NCBI GenBank assembly: GCA_947492745.1
Contig: CANLOE010000065.1
Coordinates: 1-41,812 of the forward strand
Length of the DNA: 41,812 bases
Origin: an uncultured Cyclobacteriaceae bacterium
Lineage (GTDB): Bacteria; Bacteroidota; Bacteroidia; Cytophagales; Cyclobacteriaceae
Direction: 5' to 3'
A program made the translations under genes and the position numbers. This document shows positions 17,948 through 26,278 of the stretch, one piece after another. Positions within the stretch are counted from its first letter, which is position 1. Each line of letters opens with the position of its first letter. The notes under the pieces are model-generated. The model worked only from the letters and a program-made list of their open reading frames with translations, searched no databases and had not been told where the DNA came from.

Positions 17948-18193
17948 GAATGCTGTTTTGAGACTATGTTTAAAATTTGTTATCACTTATTCCGAATGCG
18001 GAATCAATTGATTGGAATAGCAGCTTCATCTGTGGAGGTCTGAACAGAATTATGAACCGAAAAGATGGCCTACAGCCATGAGCATTATATAGAAAGTAGT
18101 CAACGTGAGATAAATTTGTACCTGCGAATGCCATGTCCCACTTGAAATCAATAGACACACATGAAAACAGAAGATACATTTTAAAACAGTCCC
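17948..18193 (+). repeat. MITE-like element, copy 2
   Basis: This copy is in the same orientation as copy 1. The left end is GGAATGCTGTTTTGAGAC, the shared internal block is 17982-18032 (ATCACTTATTCCGAATG, then CAATTGATTGGAATAGC), and the right end is TTTTAAAACAGTCCC at 18179-18193. It is about 90 bp longer than copy 1 between the internal block and the right end, so one copy has a deletion or the other an insert. Confidence 0.6.
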
Positions 18194-18321
18194 TTAGATT
18201 TGATAATAGATGCCTGTTTTCTGTTATCAAAAAAAAATACCTATCCTCGTTACCCTCCATAGTCCACTTCTTTTTTGCATGGGGATGAATGTGCATATTA
18301 CTCCTGACCTATCGACCTCCA

Positions 18322-19242
18322 ATGAAACGACGTAAGCCCTTAAAGAGACTCAAATATGCAACCCTCTACATTTTTGTCAAAATACTGATATTCTGGTCAA
18401 CGGTACTGCCCAGAACCTGGGTACAATACTTTTATGGAAGTTTGGGGCGATTAGCCTATTTTCTGGTCAAGAAAGAAAGGGAAAAAACATTACGGCATTT
18501 ACATGTCGCCTATGGAGAGGAGAAGGGCGAGACAGAACTAAAGCGCCTTTCACAGCGGGTATTTGTTATGATAGGACGCAACTTTACCGATATATTACGA
18601 TGTGCTAAGGTGAGTACCCTAGAGGAGTATAACAGTAGGGTCACGGTCGAAGGACAGCATCACCTTGATAAGGCCTATGACGCGGGTAAAGGGGTTATCT
18701 GCCTGACCTGTCATATGGGTGCATTTGAATTGCTTGCAGGCTATTTTGGTATGAACGGTTATGCACCCCTGCTTATTGGTACAGCCTTGAAGGATAAAAA
18801 ACTCAATGATCTTCTTGTAGGTAACCGTTCCCGATGGGGGGCAGAAGCCATAGAACGCGGTACGGGCACTGTTCGTATCGTTCGTAAACTCAAAAAAGGT
18901 GGAATGATGTGCCTACTCATCGATCAGGATACCAAAGTAAAAAGCCGTTTCGTTGATTTTTTCGGAAAACCAGCGGCTACGCCCATCGGAGCTACGGTAT
19001 TGGCCTTGAAAACAGGGGCAAAGGTGGTCCCGGTACATACCATGTTGGATGATCGCAATCGGCAGGTCATTCATATCGGAGAGGAAGTTGAGCTGAGCAG
19101 GACAGGTGATGAGCAAAGAGACCTTATTGAAAACACACAGCGGTTCAGTACTGTACTGGAGAGTTTTATCAGGAAGGATCCAAGTCAATGGTTATGGATG
19201 CACGAAAGATGGAAAACCAAGCCCGGTGATGAAATCAGGTAA
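18322..19242 (+). CDS. LpxL/HtrB-type lipid A acyltransferase family protein
   Basis: This 306-residue protein is of the lysophospholipid acyltransferase superfamily that includes the late lipid A acyltransferases LpxL and LpxM. One N-terminal membrane helix (LYIFVKILIFWSTVL, about residues 15-30) anchors it to the inner membrane. The HX4E catalytic motif is HMGAFE (His131, Glu136), and CLLIDQDTK followed by FFGKPAATPIG is the conserved substrate block. ATG 18322 (MKRRKPLKRLKYATLYI) is preferred over ATG 18289, which adds eleven residues with no basic anchor. The gene is convergent with the next one. It probably adds a secondary acyl chain to lipid A; another acyl acceptor, such as an aminolipid, is possible. 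Confidence 0.88.
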   Translation: MKRRKPLKRLKYATLYIFVKILIFWSTVLPRTWVQYFYGSLGRLAYFLVKKEREKTLRHLHVAYGEEKGETELKRLSQRVFVMIGRNFTDILRCAKVSTLEEYNSRVTVEGQHHLDKAYDAGKGVICLTCHMGAFELLAGYFGMNGYAPLLIGTALKDKKLNDLLVGNRSRWGAEAIERGTGTVRIVRKLKKGGMMCLLIDQDTKVKSRFVDFFGKPAATPIGATVLALKTGAKVVPVHTMLDDRNRQVIHIGEEVELSRTGDEQRDLIENTQRFSTVLESFIRKDPSQWLWMHERWKTKPGDEIR

Positions 19243-19266
19243 TACCGGCCCTCAACAATAGACCTA

Positions 19267-19785
19267 TTACTGCGACCATTCAGGAGCAGGAGTATCGCTA
19301 TTGAACAGCTCGTTAAGATAATAGCTGCGTCGTTCGGGTTTCTCGATATAGTACTCCGTGACGAACCAATTCCCTCCATACATCATACTTTTCCAATCTT
19401 TATTAGAGAGTTGTGTGTTGTCATGTTGCCGTAGTAACAGTACATGTCCGAGTTCATGGAACAGCACAACTTCACGAGCTAGGCGGCTATGCTTCCAGGC
19501 CGTACAGGTAGTATCAATACGTATGATATTTTTTGTCTCACCGTTAAATATACCACTGCTAAGACCGCATTGTGCAATGCCGCCACTGGGAGGGAGACTT
19601 TCATACTTGATCAATAGATTCTTGACCTCTAACTTGACACCATGACTGCTCGCTTCTTCCAGAAAATCACCGTAAAAAGGTTGTATTTCCAAGGGCATGG
19701 ATATAGCAGGTCCAATATCCTCATTTTTGCAACCCATAATGAGAAGTCCTAAAAAAAGATATCCTAGTAGATGTTTACAATTCAT
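19267..19785 (-). CDS. Zincin-like putative metallopeptidase lipoprotein
   Basis: This 172-residue predicted lipoprotein has the lipobox LIMGC, with Cys19. FHELGHVLLLRQH contains HExxH (110-114) and a third His at 121, seven residues after His114. That is one residue longer than the metzincin pattern HExxHxxGxxH, and the Gly is absent. SMMYGG at 133-138 could play the Met-turn role. The fold thus resembles a small zincin that probably faces the periplasm or cell surface. Cys73 and Cys94 could form a disulfide. It converges with the acyltransferase (24 bp apart) and lies alone. I recognise no characterised family member; peptidase activity is inferred from the motif. Confidence 0.75.
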   Translation of the reverse strand: MNCKHLLGYLFLGLLIMGCKNEDIGPAISMPLEIQPFYGDFLEEASSHGVKLEVKNLLIKYESLPPSGGIAQCGLSSGIFNGETKNIIRIDTTCTAWKHSRLAREVVLFHELGHVLLLRQHDNTQLSNKDWKSMMYGGNWFVTEYYIEKPERRSYYLNELFNSDTPAPEWSQ

Positions 19786-20129
19786 AAAGCCATTTTGATT
19801 CTTTAAAGTACAATAATTATACTAAATATCACAATATAAATGGGTTTTATTTTACTGGCTCTGAAATTTTTGAATACATTCATAATACAAGCTTATGAAT
19901 CAGAATTTTAGGTTTTCGAGGAGGTTTAGATGGCAAAAGAAAGAAGCATAAACCCGAGTTCGACCAATGTGCTGGGTTCTTAGGAGTCCCCCATTTTGTT
20001 ATCCGAATCCATTTCACAAATACCATCCATGGCGCTTGGCTACCAATCAGGTTTAGCTGATACAATGTCCATAGGGCTTTTATTCAAGAAGGATTCTTTA
20101 CCTGCCTGCAAACAAACGGTATTATACTT

Positions 20130-20253
20130 TAGAGTTTTGTCATGAGGCTACAAATCAGGATGTTTTCATGGATTCAGCACAGCACCGTTGGGCTTGATTC
20201 GAAAGCCACATTTATTTTGCCGATTTGCAACGATTCTAGACCGTAATAAAACC
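20130..20253 (+). repeat. Composite dispersed repeat copy
   Basis: GTCATGAGG (20139-20147), the hairpin core CAGC-ACC-GTTG (20180-20190) and GATTTGCAACGATTCTAGA (from 20222) occur in the same order as in the copy at 27551-27720. Core-to-GATTTG spacing is 42 bp, against 41 bp there; the first interval is 10 bp shorter. The hairpin here is weaker, with a G-T pair. Confidence 0.6.
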
Positions 20254-20344
20254 CCCCAAGACATCATCCGATTTGCCACTAACACAATCAACCGAGTACC
20301 ATTGATCTAGGTATTGTAGGGTAAAGCTTTAGCGTTTTCATGGT

Positions 20345-20380
20345 TCCCGACAAGCCAAAGCCTGCCTCTACTTGTCGGGA
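20345..20380. repeat. Perfect 10-bp inverted repeat
   Basis: TCCCGACAAG and CTTGTCGGGA flank a 16-base loop. No T-run follows on either strand, so it is not a simple terminator. It sits 57 bp beyond the ettA terminator hairpin and may be a decayed repeat end or a second structured 3' element. Confidence 0.5.
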
Positions 20381-20424
20381 CTTATTGAGTGGGCCATGCT
20401 TTCTGCGAACGAGCGGATGACATC

Positions 20425-20457
20425 TTTTTAAAAATACGGAGCCATATCATGGCTCCG
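20425..20457 (-). terminator. Rho-independent terminator of ettA
   Basis: On the - strand CGGAGCCAT-GAT-ATGGCTCCG forms a perfect 9-bp stem with a 3-base loop (20437-20457), followed by TATTTTTAAAAAG. It begins 10 bp past the ettA stop codon. Confidence 0.88.
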
Positions 20458-20466
20458 ACAATCAAA

Positions 20467-22149
20467 TTATTTGACCAATTTTTTGTATTTGATGCGCTTC
20501 GGACCGATGTCACCAAGTCTTTTCTTCTTGTCTTCTTCATATTCGCTATAATTTCCCTCGTACCAGAACACTTGAGAGTCCCCTTCAAAAGCTAGGGTAT
20601 GGGTACAGACACGGTCCAGGAACCAACGGTCGTGAGAAATAATAACGGCACATCCTCCGAAATTTTCCAGGGCCTCTTCCAAAGCCCTTAGCGTATTGAC
20701 ATCGAGGTCATTGGTAGGCTCATCCAGTAGCAATAGATTGGCCCCTTGTTTCAGGGCGATAGCAAGATGCGCCCGATTGCGCATACCTCCCGAGAGCTCA
20801 GAGACCTTTTTCTGTTGGTCTGCACCACTGAAGTTGAACTTACTTACATATGCTCTGGAATTGATTTCCTTGCCCCCAAGTTGAATCAGCTCGTTTCCGC
20901 CGGAGATGACTTCCCATACGGTCTTATTGGGGTCCAGATCATCATGTTCTTGATCGACATATGCGATGTCCACCGTAGAACCGACTTCGAAAGTACCCGC
21001 ATCAGGTTGCTCTTTACCCGTAATCATCTTGAAAATGGTCGTTTTCCCTGCGCCATTAGGGCCAACGATACCGACAATGCCCCCTTGGGGTAGATTGAAA
21101 TTCAGGTTTTCGTACAATAGCTTATCACCGAAGGACTTGGAGACACTGATGGCCTCGATGACCTTACTTCCCAGTCGCCCGCCCGCTGGGATAAAGAGTT
21201 CCAGTTTTTCTTCGGACTGTTTGATGTCTTCACCCAATAGTTTATCATAGGCATTTAAACGTGCTTTAGCTTTGGCCTGTCTTCCTTTAGGGCTCATCCT
21301 TACCCATTCCAGCTCGCGTTCCAGTGTTTTTTGCCTCTTGGAAGCACTTTTTTCTTCTTGAGACAGTCTTTTTTGCTTCTGGTCCAGCCAAGAAGAGTAA
21401 TTGCCTTTCCAAGGGATACCCTCGCCTCGGTCCAGCTCTAGTATCCACCCCGCGACATTGTCCAGAAAGTACCTATCGTGCGTAACGGCAATCACAGTTC
21501 CTTTGTATTGTTGTAAGTGTTGCTCCAGCCAGTGGACCGACTCCGCATCGAGGTGGTTTGTGGGTTCATCCAGAAGAAGCACGTCAGGTTCTCTCAGTAA
21601 CAGGCGACATAGGGCCACGCGCCTCTTTTCACCTCCGGAAAGGTGTTCTATCTTGGCATCAGCGGGAGGCGTCCTAAGCGCATCCATGGCCCTCTCCAGT
21701 TTACTGTCCAGCTCCCAGGCATTACGCTGATCTAGCTTTTCCTGCACCTCTCCCTGTTCCTCTATCAGCTTTGTCATGGCATCCGGGTTTTCCATGATTT
21801 CAGGTTCGGCAAACTTCAAATTGATTTCCTCGAACTGTTGGAGTAGATCGATAGTCTCCTGTACGCCCTCTTCCACGATTTCTTTAACAGTTTTGCTTTT
21901 GTCCAAGTCAGGTTCTTGCTCCAGGTAACCCACACGGTACTCCTGATCGGAGACCACTTCTCCCTGATATTCTTTGTCAATGCCCGCGATAATCCTCAAT
22001 AAGGAAGATTTACCCGAACCGTTGAGTCCCAAAACACCGATTTTGGCACCATAAAAGAAAGATAAATGGATGTTCTTCAGTACTTGTTTGCTGGGAGGAT
22101 ATACTTTACTTACCCCCGACATTGAAAAGATTATTTTTTCATCGCTCAT
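20467..22149 (-). CDS. ettA: Energy-dependent translational throttle protein EttA (ABC-F)
   Basis: This 560-residue cytosolic ABC-F ATPase binds the ribosomal E site and gates the first elongation cycles according to ATP/ADP. It has two nucleotide-binding domains without membrane segments. The first has GLNGSGKSS (41-49), LSGGEKRRVALC and LLLDEPTNHLD. The second has GPNGAGKTT, LSGGMRNRAHLA and LLLDEPTNDLD. Between them lies the charged P-site tRNA interaction linker (EEKSASKRQKTLERELEWV region). The length matches E. coli EttA (555). The gene has its own strong terminator and is divergent from the DUF2795 gene. EttA is the closest ABC-F subgroup by length and linker; an antibiotic-resistance ABC-F role is unlikely. 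Confidence 0.95.
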   Translation of the reverse strand: MSDEKIIFSMSGVSKVYPPSKQVLKNIHLSFFYGAKIGVLGLNGSGKSSLLRIIAGIDKEYQGEVVSDQEYRVGYLEQEPDLDKSKTVKEIVEEGVQETIDLLQQFEEINLKFAEPEIMENPDAMTKLIEEQGEVQEKLDQRNAWELDSKLERAMDALRTPPADAKIEHLSGGEKRRVALCRLLLREPDVLLLDEPTNHLDAESVHWLEQHLQQYKGTVIAVTHDRYFLDNVAGWILELDRGEGIPWKGNYSSWLDQKQKRLSQEEKSASKRQKTLERELEWVRMSPKGRQAKAKARLNAYDKLLGEDIKQSEEKLELFIPAGGRLGSKVIEAISVSKSFGDKLLYENLNFNLPQGGIVGIVGPNGAGKTTIFKMITGKEQPDAGTFEVGSTVDIAYVDQEHDDLDPNKTVWEVISGGNELIQLGGKEINSRAYVSKFNFSGADQQKKVSELSGGMRNRAHLAIALKQGANLLLLDEPTNDLDVNTLRALEEALENFGGCAVIISHDRWFLDRVCTHTLAFEGDSQVFWYEGNYSEYEEDKKKRLGDIGPKRIKYKKLVK

Positions 22150-22364
22150 AATATTCCGTTTTTTGGAAACCTTCCTTGGTTTTTTTCAGTAGTTATTTTA
22201 GGATCAATAGCTGTAATACTAAAAATCAGCCATCGAAGTTACGTATAGGTCTTTTAAAAGGAAAATTCAATTACGAATAATTGTTTTTTTTGGATAGCAA
22301 TGTGCTAACCCGTGAACTTTTATTAAAATAAATTCGTAACTGAGGAATAAAAAATGAATTAAGG

Positions 22365-22394
22365 TTTGTTTTTTTTATTAAAATTTTAATTTTG
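22365..22394 (+). promoter_or_regulatory. Promoter of the DUF2795 gene
   Basis: TTTG (22365-22368), an 18-bp spacer and TAATTTTG (22387-22394) match the Bacteroidota consensus closely. The ATG is 24 bp downstream of the -7 box. The surrounding 22260-22400 is very AT-rich. I found no comparable element for ettA on the other strand. Confidence 0.7.
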
Positions 22395-22418
22395 TGCGAT
22401 TATTAAAATAAGCGGAAT

Positions 22419-22640
22419 ATGTATTGGACTTTAGAACTTGCATCATATCTCGAAGATGCGCCTTGGCCAGCGACGAAGGATGAACTGATAGACTATTCTA
22501 TCAGAACGGGTGCTCCATTGGAAGTAGTCGAGAATCTTCAAGAGCTAGAGGATGATGGTCAACCTTATGAAAACATAGAGGAAATCTGGCCTGATTATCC
22601 GACAAAAGAAGACTTCTTCTTTAATGAAGATGAATATTAG
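22419..22640 (+). CDS. DUF2795 family protein
   Basis: This acidic 73-residue protein starts MYWTLELASYLEDAPWPATK and ends in an acidic tail (FFFNEDEY). I recognise it as the highly conserved DUF2795 protein of Bacteroidota. The family domain resembles a small helical bundle, and its function is unknown. The gene has a good promoter and its own terminator, so it is expressed alone. Strong conservation of such a short acidic protein points to a protein-protein or ribosome-related role, but that is speculation. Confidence 0.9.
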   Translation: MYWTLELASYLEDAPWPATKDELIDYSIRTGAPLEVVENLQELEDDGQPYENIEEIWPDYPTKEDFFFNEDEY

Positions 22641-22679
22641 GCGGGACAGTAACAAGTGAACTACTATATCATAAAAGAA

Positions 22680-22712
22680 GGCAATTGTCAATTACAGTTG
22701 CCTCTTTTTTTT
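22680..22712 (+). terminator. Rho-independent terminator of the DUF2795 gene
   Basis: GGCAATTG (22680-22687) pairs with CAGTTGCC (22695-22702) with one G-T pair, then CTTTTTTTT follows to 22712. The right arm and T-tract lie inside the 3' end of the convergent ispD, whose stop is at 22688-22690. Confidence 0.8.
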
Positions 22713-23398
22713 GCTCTGGATTGCCATAATGCTTCTGCAATGATCATGTCTTCGGGGGTGGTTATTTTTATATTATCATAACTTCCTTCAAACAACTGGA
22801 TGTCATGCCCCGCCCTTTCTACGACGCTAGCATCATCGGTCATAGTATCTGCCTCAGGCTGTGTATAAGCTGATTTGACAAGGTCAACAAGAAAACTCTG
22901 TGGAGTCTGCACCAGTCGATACAAAGACCTGTTGGCCGCTACTGTCCCGTTTTCCCCAGCCTGACGTATGGAGTCCTTTAAGCGAACTGCCGCAATGGCA
23001 TTGCCCTTAGCAGCTGCTATGGCAAAGGAACTAGCTATAATATCCACGCTGACCAAGGGCCTGACACCATCATGTATGGCAACAATCCCTTTTCCTTTTA
23101 TGCTGTTCAAGCCATTTTTCACGGATTGAAAACGTGATTTTCCCCCGGCCACTAGATGTATTTTCCCCGCGTTGGAGTATGCGTATTGTTCGCAAAGTGC
23201 TTTCCATCGATCGATATCCGATGGAGGAAGGACCAATAGTAAGTGGATATCCATAGCGTAGGCATAAAAAGCGTCTATGGTACGCATCAGTATAGGCACC
23301 CCGGCAAGTGGTAGGAACTGTTTTGGGGTTTCACTTTGCATTCGACTGCCTTTTCCTCCGGCAACGATAAGGGCAAACTTTTTGTGATTATTGGCCAT
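22688..23398 (-). CDS. ispD: 2-C-methyl-D-erythritol 4-phosphate cytidylyltransferase
   Basis: This 236-residue cytosolic enzyme of the MEP pathway joins CTP and MEP to give CDP-ME. The nucleotide-binding signature is VAGGKGSRM (12-20) followed by PKQFLPLAG. AIHDGVRPLVS is the second IspD block and TDDASVVE the substrate-binding one. The last codons encode KKRGNCN and overlap the terminator of the convergent DUF2795 gene. A TATATTTG box (23406-23413 on the - strand) lies seven bases upstream of the ATG, implying a very short leader. dxr, the preceding enzyme, is elsewhere in the window. Confidence 0.97.
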   Translation of the reverse strand: MANNHKKFALIVAGGKGSRMQSETPKQFLPLAGVPILMRTIDAFYAYAMDIHLLLVLPPSDIDRWKALCEQYAYSNAGKIHLVAGGKSRFQSVKNGLNSIKGKGIVAIHDGVRPLVSVDIIASSFAIAAAKGNAIAAVRLKDSIRQAGENGTVAANRSLYRLVQTPQSFLVDLVKSAYTQPEADTMTDDASVVERAGHDIQLFEGSYDNIKITTPEDMIIAEALWQSRAKKRGNCN

Positions 23399-23405
23399 GG
23401 TGGAG

Positions 23406-23413
23406 CAAATATA
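23406..23413 (-). promoter_or_regulatory. -7 promoter box of ispD
   Basis: On the - strand TATATTTG is a full TAnnTTTG match, ending seven bases before the ispD ATG. No TTTG is seen at the -33 distance. If used, the transcript would be nearly leaderless. Confidence 0.4.
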
Positions 23414-23504
23414 ATTAACCCCGACACTTAAAAGACCTTATTCAGGGTATTCTATAACAAAATAGCTTGATGGCGGTCTTTCGGACAGACGGCTTGTTGG
23501 TATA

Positions 23505-23554
23505 AAAGTAGAAGAAAAGATTGCAGCTCCGGATAAGTAGGGCAGGAGCTGCAA
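23505..23554 (-). terminator. Terminator of queA
   Basis: A perfect 10-bp inverted repeat, TTGCAGCTCC (23521-23530) and GGAGCTGCAA (23545-23554), has a 14-base loop. On the - strand it is followed by TCTTTTCTTCTACTTTT. It lies 25 bp past the queA stop. Confidence 0.75.
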
Positions 23555-23579
23555 CCTTTGAGGTGGTGATTTTTATTTC

Positions 23580-24626
23580 TTATATGATGAGCATGGCATC
23601 ACCATAAGTCAGGAATCGGTACTTTTCTTTCATAGCCGTTTCATAAGCCTCCATGACCAAATCGTAACCACCAAAGGCACAGGCCATCATGAGTAACGTG
23701 GACTCGGGCATATGGAAGTTGGTAATCATGGCGCTACATATTTTGAAATCATAGGGAGGGAAGATGAACTTATCGGTCCATCCCTCATTGGCCTTCAACC
23801 GTCCTCCGGCAGATACGGAAGACTCCAGTGCACGCATGGAGGTGGTGCCAATGGCGCATACCTTTCTTTTTTCGTCGATAGCATCATTGACAAACTTGAC
23901 CGTGTCCTCATCGACCACAAAATTTTCCGAGTCCATTTTATGCTTGGTCAGGTCTTCCACATCCACAGGTCTGAAAGTACCCAGCCCAATATGAAGCGTG
24001 ATGGACTTGATGTCGATTCCCTTTATCTCCAGTCTTTTGAGCAGTTGAGGAGTGAAGTGCAGTCCAGCAGTCGGGGCAGCTACGGCACCCTTGTTTTTGG
24101 CGTAGATGGTCTGAAAGCGTTCCCTATCCTCAGGTTCTGTCTTTCTTTTGATATACTTAGGTAAAGGGGTTTCCCCTAAAGTGTCGATGGTTTTATAGAA
24201 CTCCTCTTCTTCACCGTCATAAAGAAAACGGATGGTCCTACCTCTAGAGGTAGTGTTATCAATGACCTCCGCTACCAGATCTCCATCACCAAAATATAGT
24301 TTATTGCCTACACGTATTTTTCGGGCAGGGTCTACAAGTACATCCCATAAGTGCATCTCTTTATTGAGTTCGCGCAGTAGGAATACTTCGATTTTTGCCC
24401 CTGTTTTTTCTTTATTGCCATAGAGTCTGGCAGGAAACACTTTGGTGTCATTGTTGATTAGGACATCCCCTTCGTCAAAGTACTCGACAACATCTTTGAA
24501 CAATCGGTGCTCTATGCTACCTTCCTTTCGATTGATGACCATCAATCGAGATTCATCCCTGTTTTCCACCGGATATAAGGCAACTAGACCTGTTGGCAAT
24601 TCGAACTTGAATTCTGATAATTTCAT
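23580..24626 (-). CDS. queA: S-adenosylmethionine:tRNA ribosyltransferase-isomerase
   Basis: This 348-residue cytosolic enzyme makes epoxyqueuosine in tRNA from preQ1-modified tRNA and the ribosyl part of AdoMet. The start [39 protein letters not shown] and [11 protein letters not shown] are the QueA hallmarks, in order. [14 protein letters not shown] near the C-terminus is the other signature. Length fits the family. A -7 box TAACTTTG lies 56 bp upstream and a strong hairpin downstream, so it is likely its own unit, though ispD follows on the same strand. Confidence 0.97.
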   Translation of the reverse strand: MKLSEFKFELPTGLVALYPVENRDESRLMVINRKEGSIEHRLFKDVVEYFDEGDVLINNDTKVFPARLYGNKEKTGAKIEVFLLRELNKEMHLWDVLVDPARKIRVGNKLYFGDGDLVAEVIDNTTSRGRTIRFLYDGEEEEFYKTIDTLGETPLPKYIKRKTEPEDRERFQTIYAKNKGAVAAPTAGLHFTPQLLKRLEIKGIDIKSITLHIGLGTFRPVDVEDLTKHKMDSENFVVDEDTVKFVNDAIDEKRKVCAIGTTSMRALESSVSAGGRLKANEGWTDKFIFPPYDFKICSAMITNFHMPESTLLMMACAFGGYDLVMEAYETAMKEKYRFLTYGDAMLII

Positions 24627-24682
24627 ATTTAATATTACGGTATTAAATAACTGGTTAGAGTTAAAAAAAATAAAATAGTCTG

Positions 24683-24690
24683 CAAAGTTA
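24683..24690 (-). promoter_or_regulatory. -7 promoter box of queA
   Basis: The complement reads TAACTTTG, a full TAnnTTTG match 56 bp upstream of the ATG. The -33 element is not clear. Confidence 0.4.
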
Positions 24691-24749
24691 AGAATTAGTT
24701 TTTATTCGTTAAGTTTTTAAACGAAAATATCTGAAATTAGTGTTTCTCT

Positions 24750-24943
24750 GGGGCCGTTCTATAAGTATAGAGATATTTATCATCACTTCTCTTGGATATT
24801 GCGTAAAAAGGACCGAGTGATGAAAAGCGGTCTTCGATGACGGTCATGTCTGTTGCTATAACAGGAGCAACGATATCATCTGCGATGATTTGAAAAAGTG
24901 TTGTGCAAAGAAAGTAAAAGATATAGTTCAAAACAGTTCCTTG
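24750..24943 (+). repeat. MITE-like element, copy 3
   Basis: The left end GGGGCCGTTCTATAAGTATA (24750-24769) and right end TTCAAAACAGTTCC (24927-24940) match the ends of the copies at 17.7-18.2 kb. An internal ATCACTT at 24782-24788 aligns with 17982-17988. The element fills most of the gap between queA and the ABC permease. The farthest possible start codon of the permease (GTG 24898) lies within it. Confidence 0.55.
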
Positions 24944-24975
24944 GCGCTCTGTTTCATACCTCTAAAGAAAAGATT

Positions 24976-26241
24976 TTGCTAGTTATTCGATTGATTCTCG
25001 AAAGTTTTCGTTTTGCGTGGAGTGCACTCAAGATGAATGTATTGCGTACCGTACTATCATTACTTGGGGTGACCATAGGCATATTTGCGATTATCACTGT
25101 GTTGACTTTTGTGGATTCTCTAGAGTCAAATATAAGGGATAGTCTTTCGTTCCTAGGAGCGGGAGTTATTTATGTCAATCAAAGTCCATGGGCACCCGAT
25201 GCCAATGGAGAGTATCGCTGGTGGGATTATATCCGTCGTCCCAAGCCCAGTTATGGAGAGTTTAAGTTTTTGGAAAAAAAACTGAACAATAGAGAGTCCA
25301 TAGCTATTTTTTCGGGAAAAGGAAATGTTCCTATGAAGCAAAGAAACAATAGTATGGGTGATGGAACCCTGTTCGGGGTCAGTTATCAATACAACCGTTT
25401 GTTCGAATTTGAATTTCGAAATGGACGGTATTTCACCGAGCAGGAAATCGACGGAGGTAGAAATGTGGCCATCTTAGGGTATACCGTTGCTAAATCGCTT
25501 TTTCCCAACACTATTGACCCAATAGGAAAAACCCTAAAGATAAAAAATCTCAAATATACCGTCATCGGTACCTTGACCAAAGAAGGGGAAAGCTTCCTCG
25601 GCTCCACCAGTAATGATGAAAAATGCATCATCCCTTATCACTCTTTCCGCAAATTGTATACTACCGGTACAGGAAACAAAAGAGAAGTGGATTCCGTCAT
25701 CGGTCTGAAGGGAAGGGCTAAGGATATAGGGCTTGTAGAACTTGAAAATGAACTTTTGGGTCTGATGCGGAGTAGACGAGGGCTCAAGCCAAAGGAAAAG
25801 CCGAACTTTGCAATGAACAGACCTGAGGCCATAACCAATATTCTGGACGGGCTCTTTAATGGGCTGACCATTGCCGGCTGGGTCATAGGTGGATTCTCCA
25901 TTTTGGTAGGAGGTTTCGGGATAGCTAATATTATGTTTGTATCCGTTAAGGAAAGAACCAATATCATCGGCATTCAAAAAGCACTCGGAGCCAAAAACTA
26001 TTTTGTACTGTTTCAGTTTCTGTTCGAGTCGATTTTTCTGAGCATAATCGGAGGCATAACGGGTATAGCGCTGGTTGTTCTGGTTACTTTTATCCCTATG
26101 GGCAGTTTACAGGTGGCACTTACCTTCCAAAATATCGTTATTGGTATTGGAGTCTCTGTGTTCATAGGGACCTTATCCGGTATCATTCCTGCTGCCATGG
26201 CGGCAAGGCTCGACCCTGTTATTGCTATTCGATCAAGCTAG
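24976..26241 (+). CDS. ABC transporter permease, MacB/FtsX family
   Basis: This inner-membrane permease of about 421 residues has the MacB layout. A first helix follows NVLRTVLSLLGVTIG, with a large periplasmic MacB_PCD domain after it (including GRYFTEQEIDGGRNVAILG and a DPIGKTLKI motif). Three C-terminal helices form the FtsX domain with VKERTNIIGIQKALGAK. The start is uncertain. The frame is open back to GTG 24898, but that part lies inside a MITE-like repeat. TTG 24976 (LLVIRLILESFRFAWSAL) or TTG 24991 are more plausible by family resemblance. No cognate ATPase or periplasmic adaptor is adjacent, so it probably pairs with a subunit encoded elsewhere. Confidence 0.88.
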   Translation: MLVIRLILESFRFAWSALKMNVLRTVLSLLGVTIGIFAIITVLTFVDSLESNIRDSLSFLGAGVIYVNQSPWAPDANGEYRWWDYIRRPKPSYGEFKFLEKKLNNRESIAIFSGKGNVPMKQRNNSMGDGTLFGVSYQYNRLFEFEFRNGRYFTEQEIDGGRNVAILGYTVAKSLFPNTIDPIGKTLKIKNLKYTVIGTLTKEGESFLGSTSNDEKCIIPYHSFRKLYTTGTGNKREVDSVIGLKGRAKDIGLVELENELLGLMRSRRGLKPKEKPNFAMNRPEAITNILDGLFNGLTIAGWVIGGFSILVGGFGIANIMFVSVKERTNIIGIQKALGAKNYFVLFQFLFESIFLSIIGGITGIALVVLVTFIPMGSLQVALTFQNIVIGIGVSVFIGTLSGIIPAAMAARLDPVIAIRSS

Positions 26242-26278
26242 CTTCTGATTCTGATAAGTTACCCAATAAGGTTTCAAT

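Larger units (their letters stand above)
17701..18321. other. Spacer filled by two MITE-like repeat copies
   Basis: Nothing here looks coding. Most of the gap is accounted for by two diverged direct copies of one element at 17709-17861 and 17948-18193, separated by about 86 bp of AT-rich sequence. The remainder leads into the acyltransferase gene. An in-frame ATG at 18289 lies in this stretch but is not the preferred start. Confidence 0.6.
19786..20423. other. Long spacer with composite-repeat copy and hairpin
   Basis: No gene is visible. The stretch holds one copy of the composite repeat (20130-20253) and a weaker resemblance to the same element at 19908-19960 (CGAGGAGGTTTAGATGGC). It also holds a long inverted repeat, TCCCGACAAG at 20345-20354 with CTTGTCGGGA at 20371-20380 around a 16-base loop. 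The AT-rich start (19797-19850) may contain the promoter of the lipoprotein gene, but I see no full consensus. Confidence 0.5.

Noticed and set aside
20345-20380. 10-bp inverted repeat as a second ettA terminator
   Set aside because: No T-tract on either side, and a better terminator already lies at 20425-20457.
24898-24975. Upstream extension of the ABC permease from GTG 24898
   Set aside because: The segment lies largely inside a MITE-like repeat and does not resemble permease N-termini.
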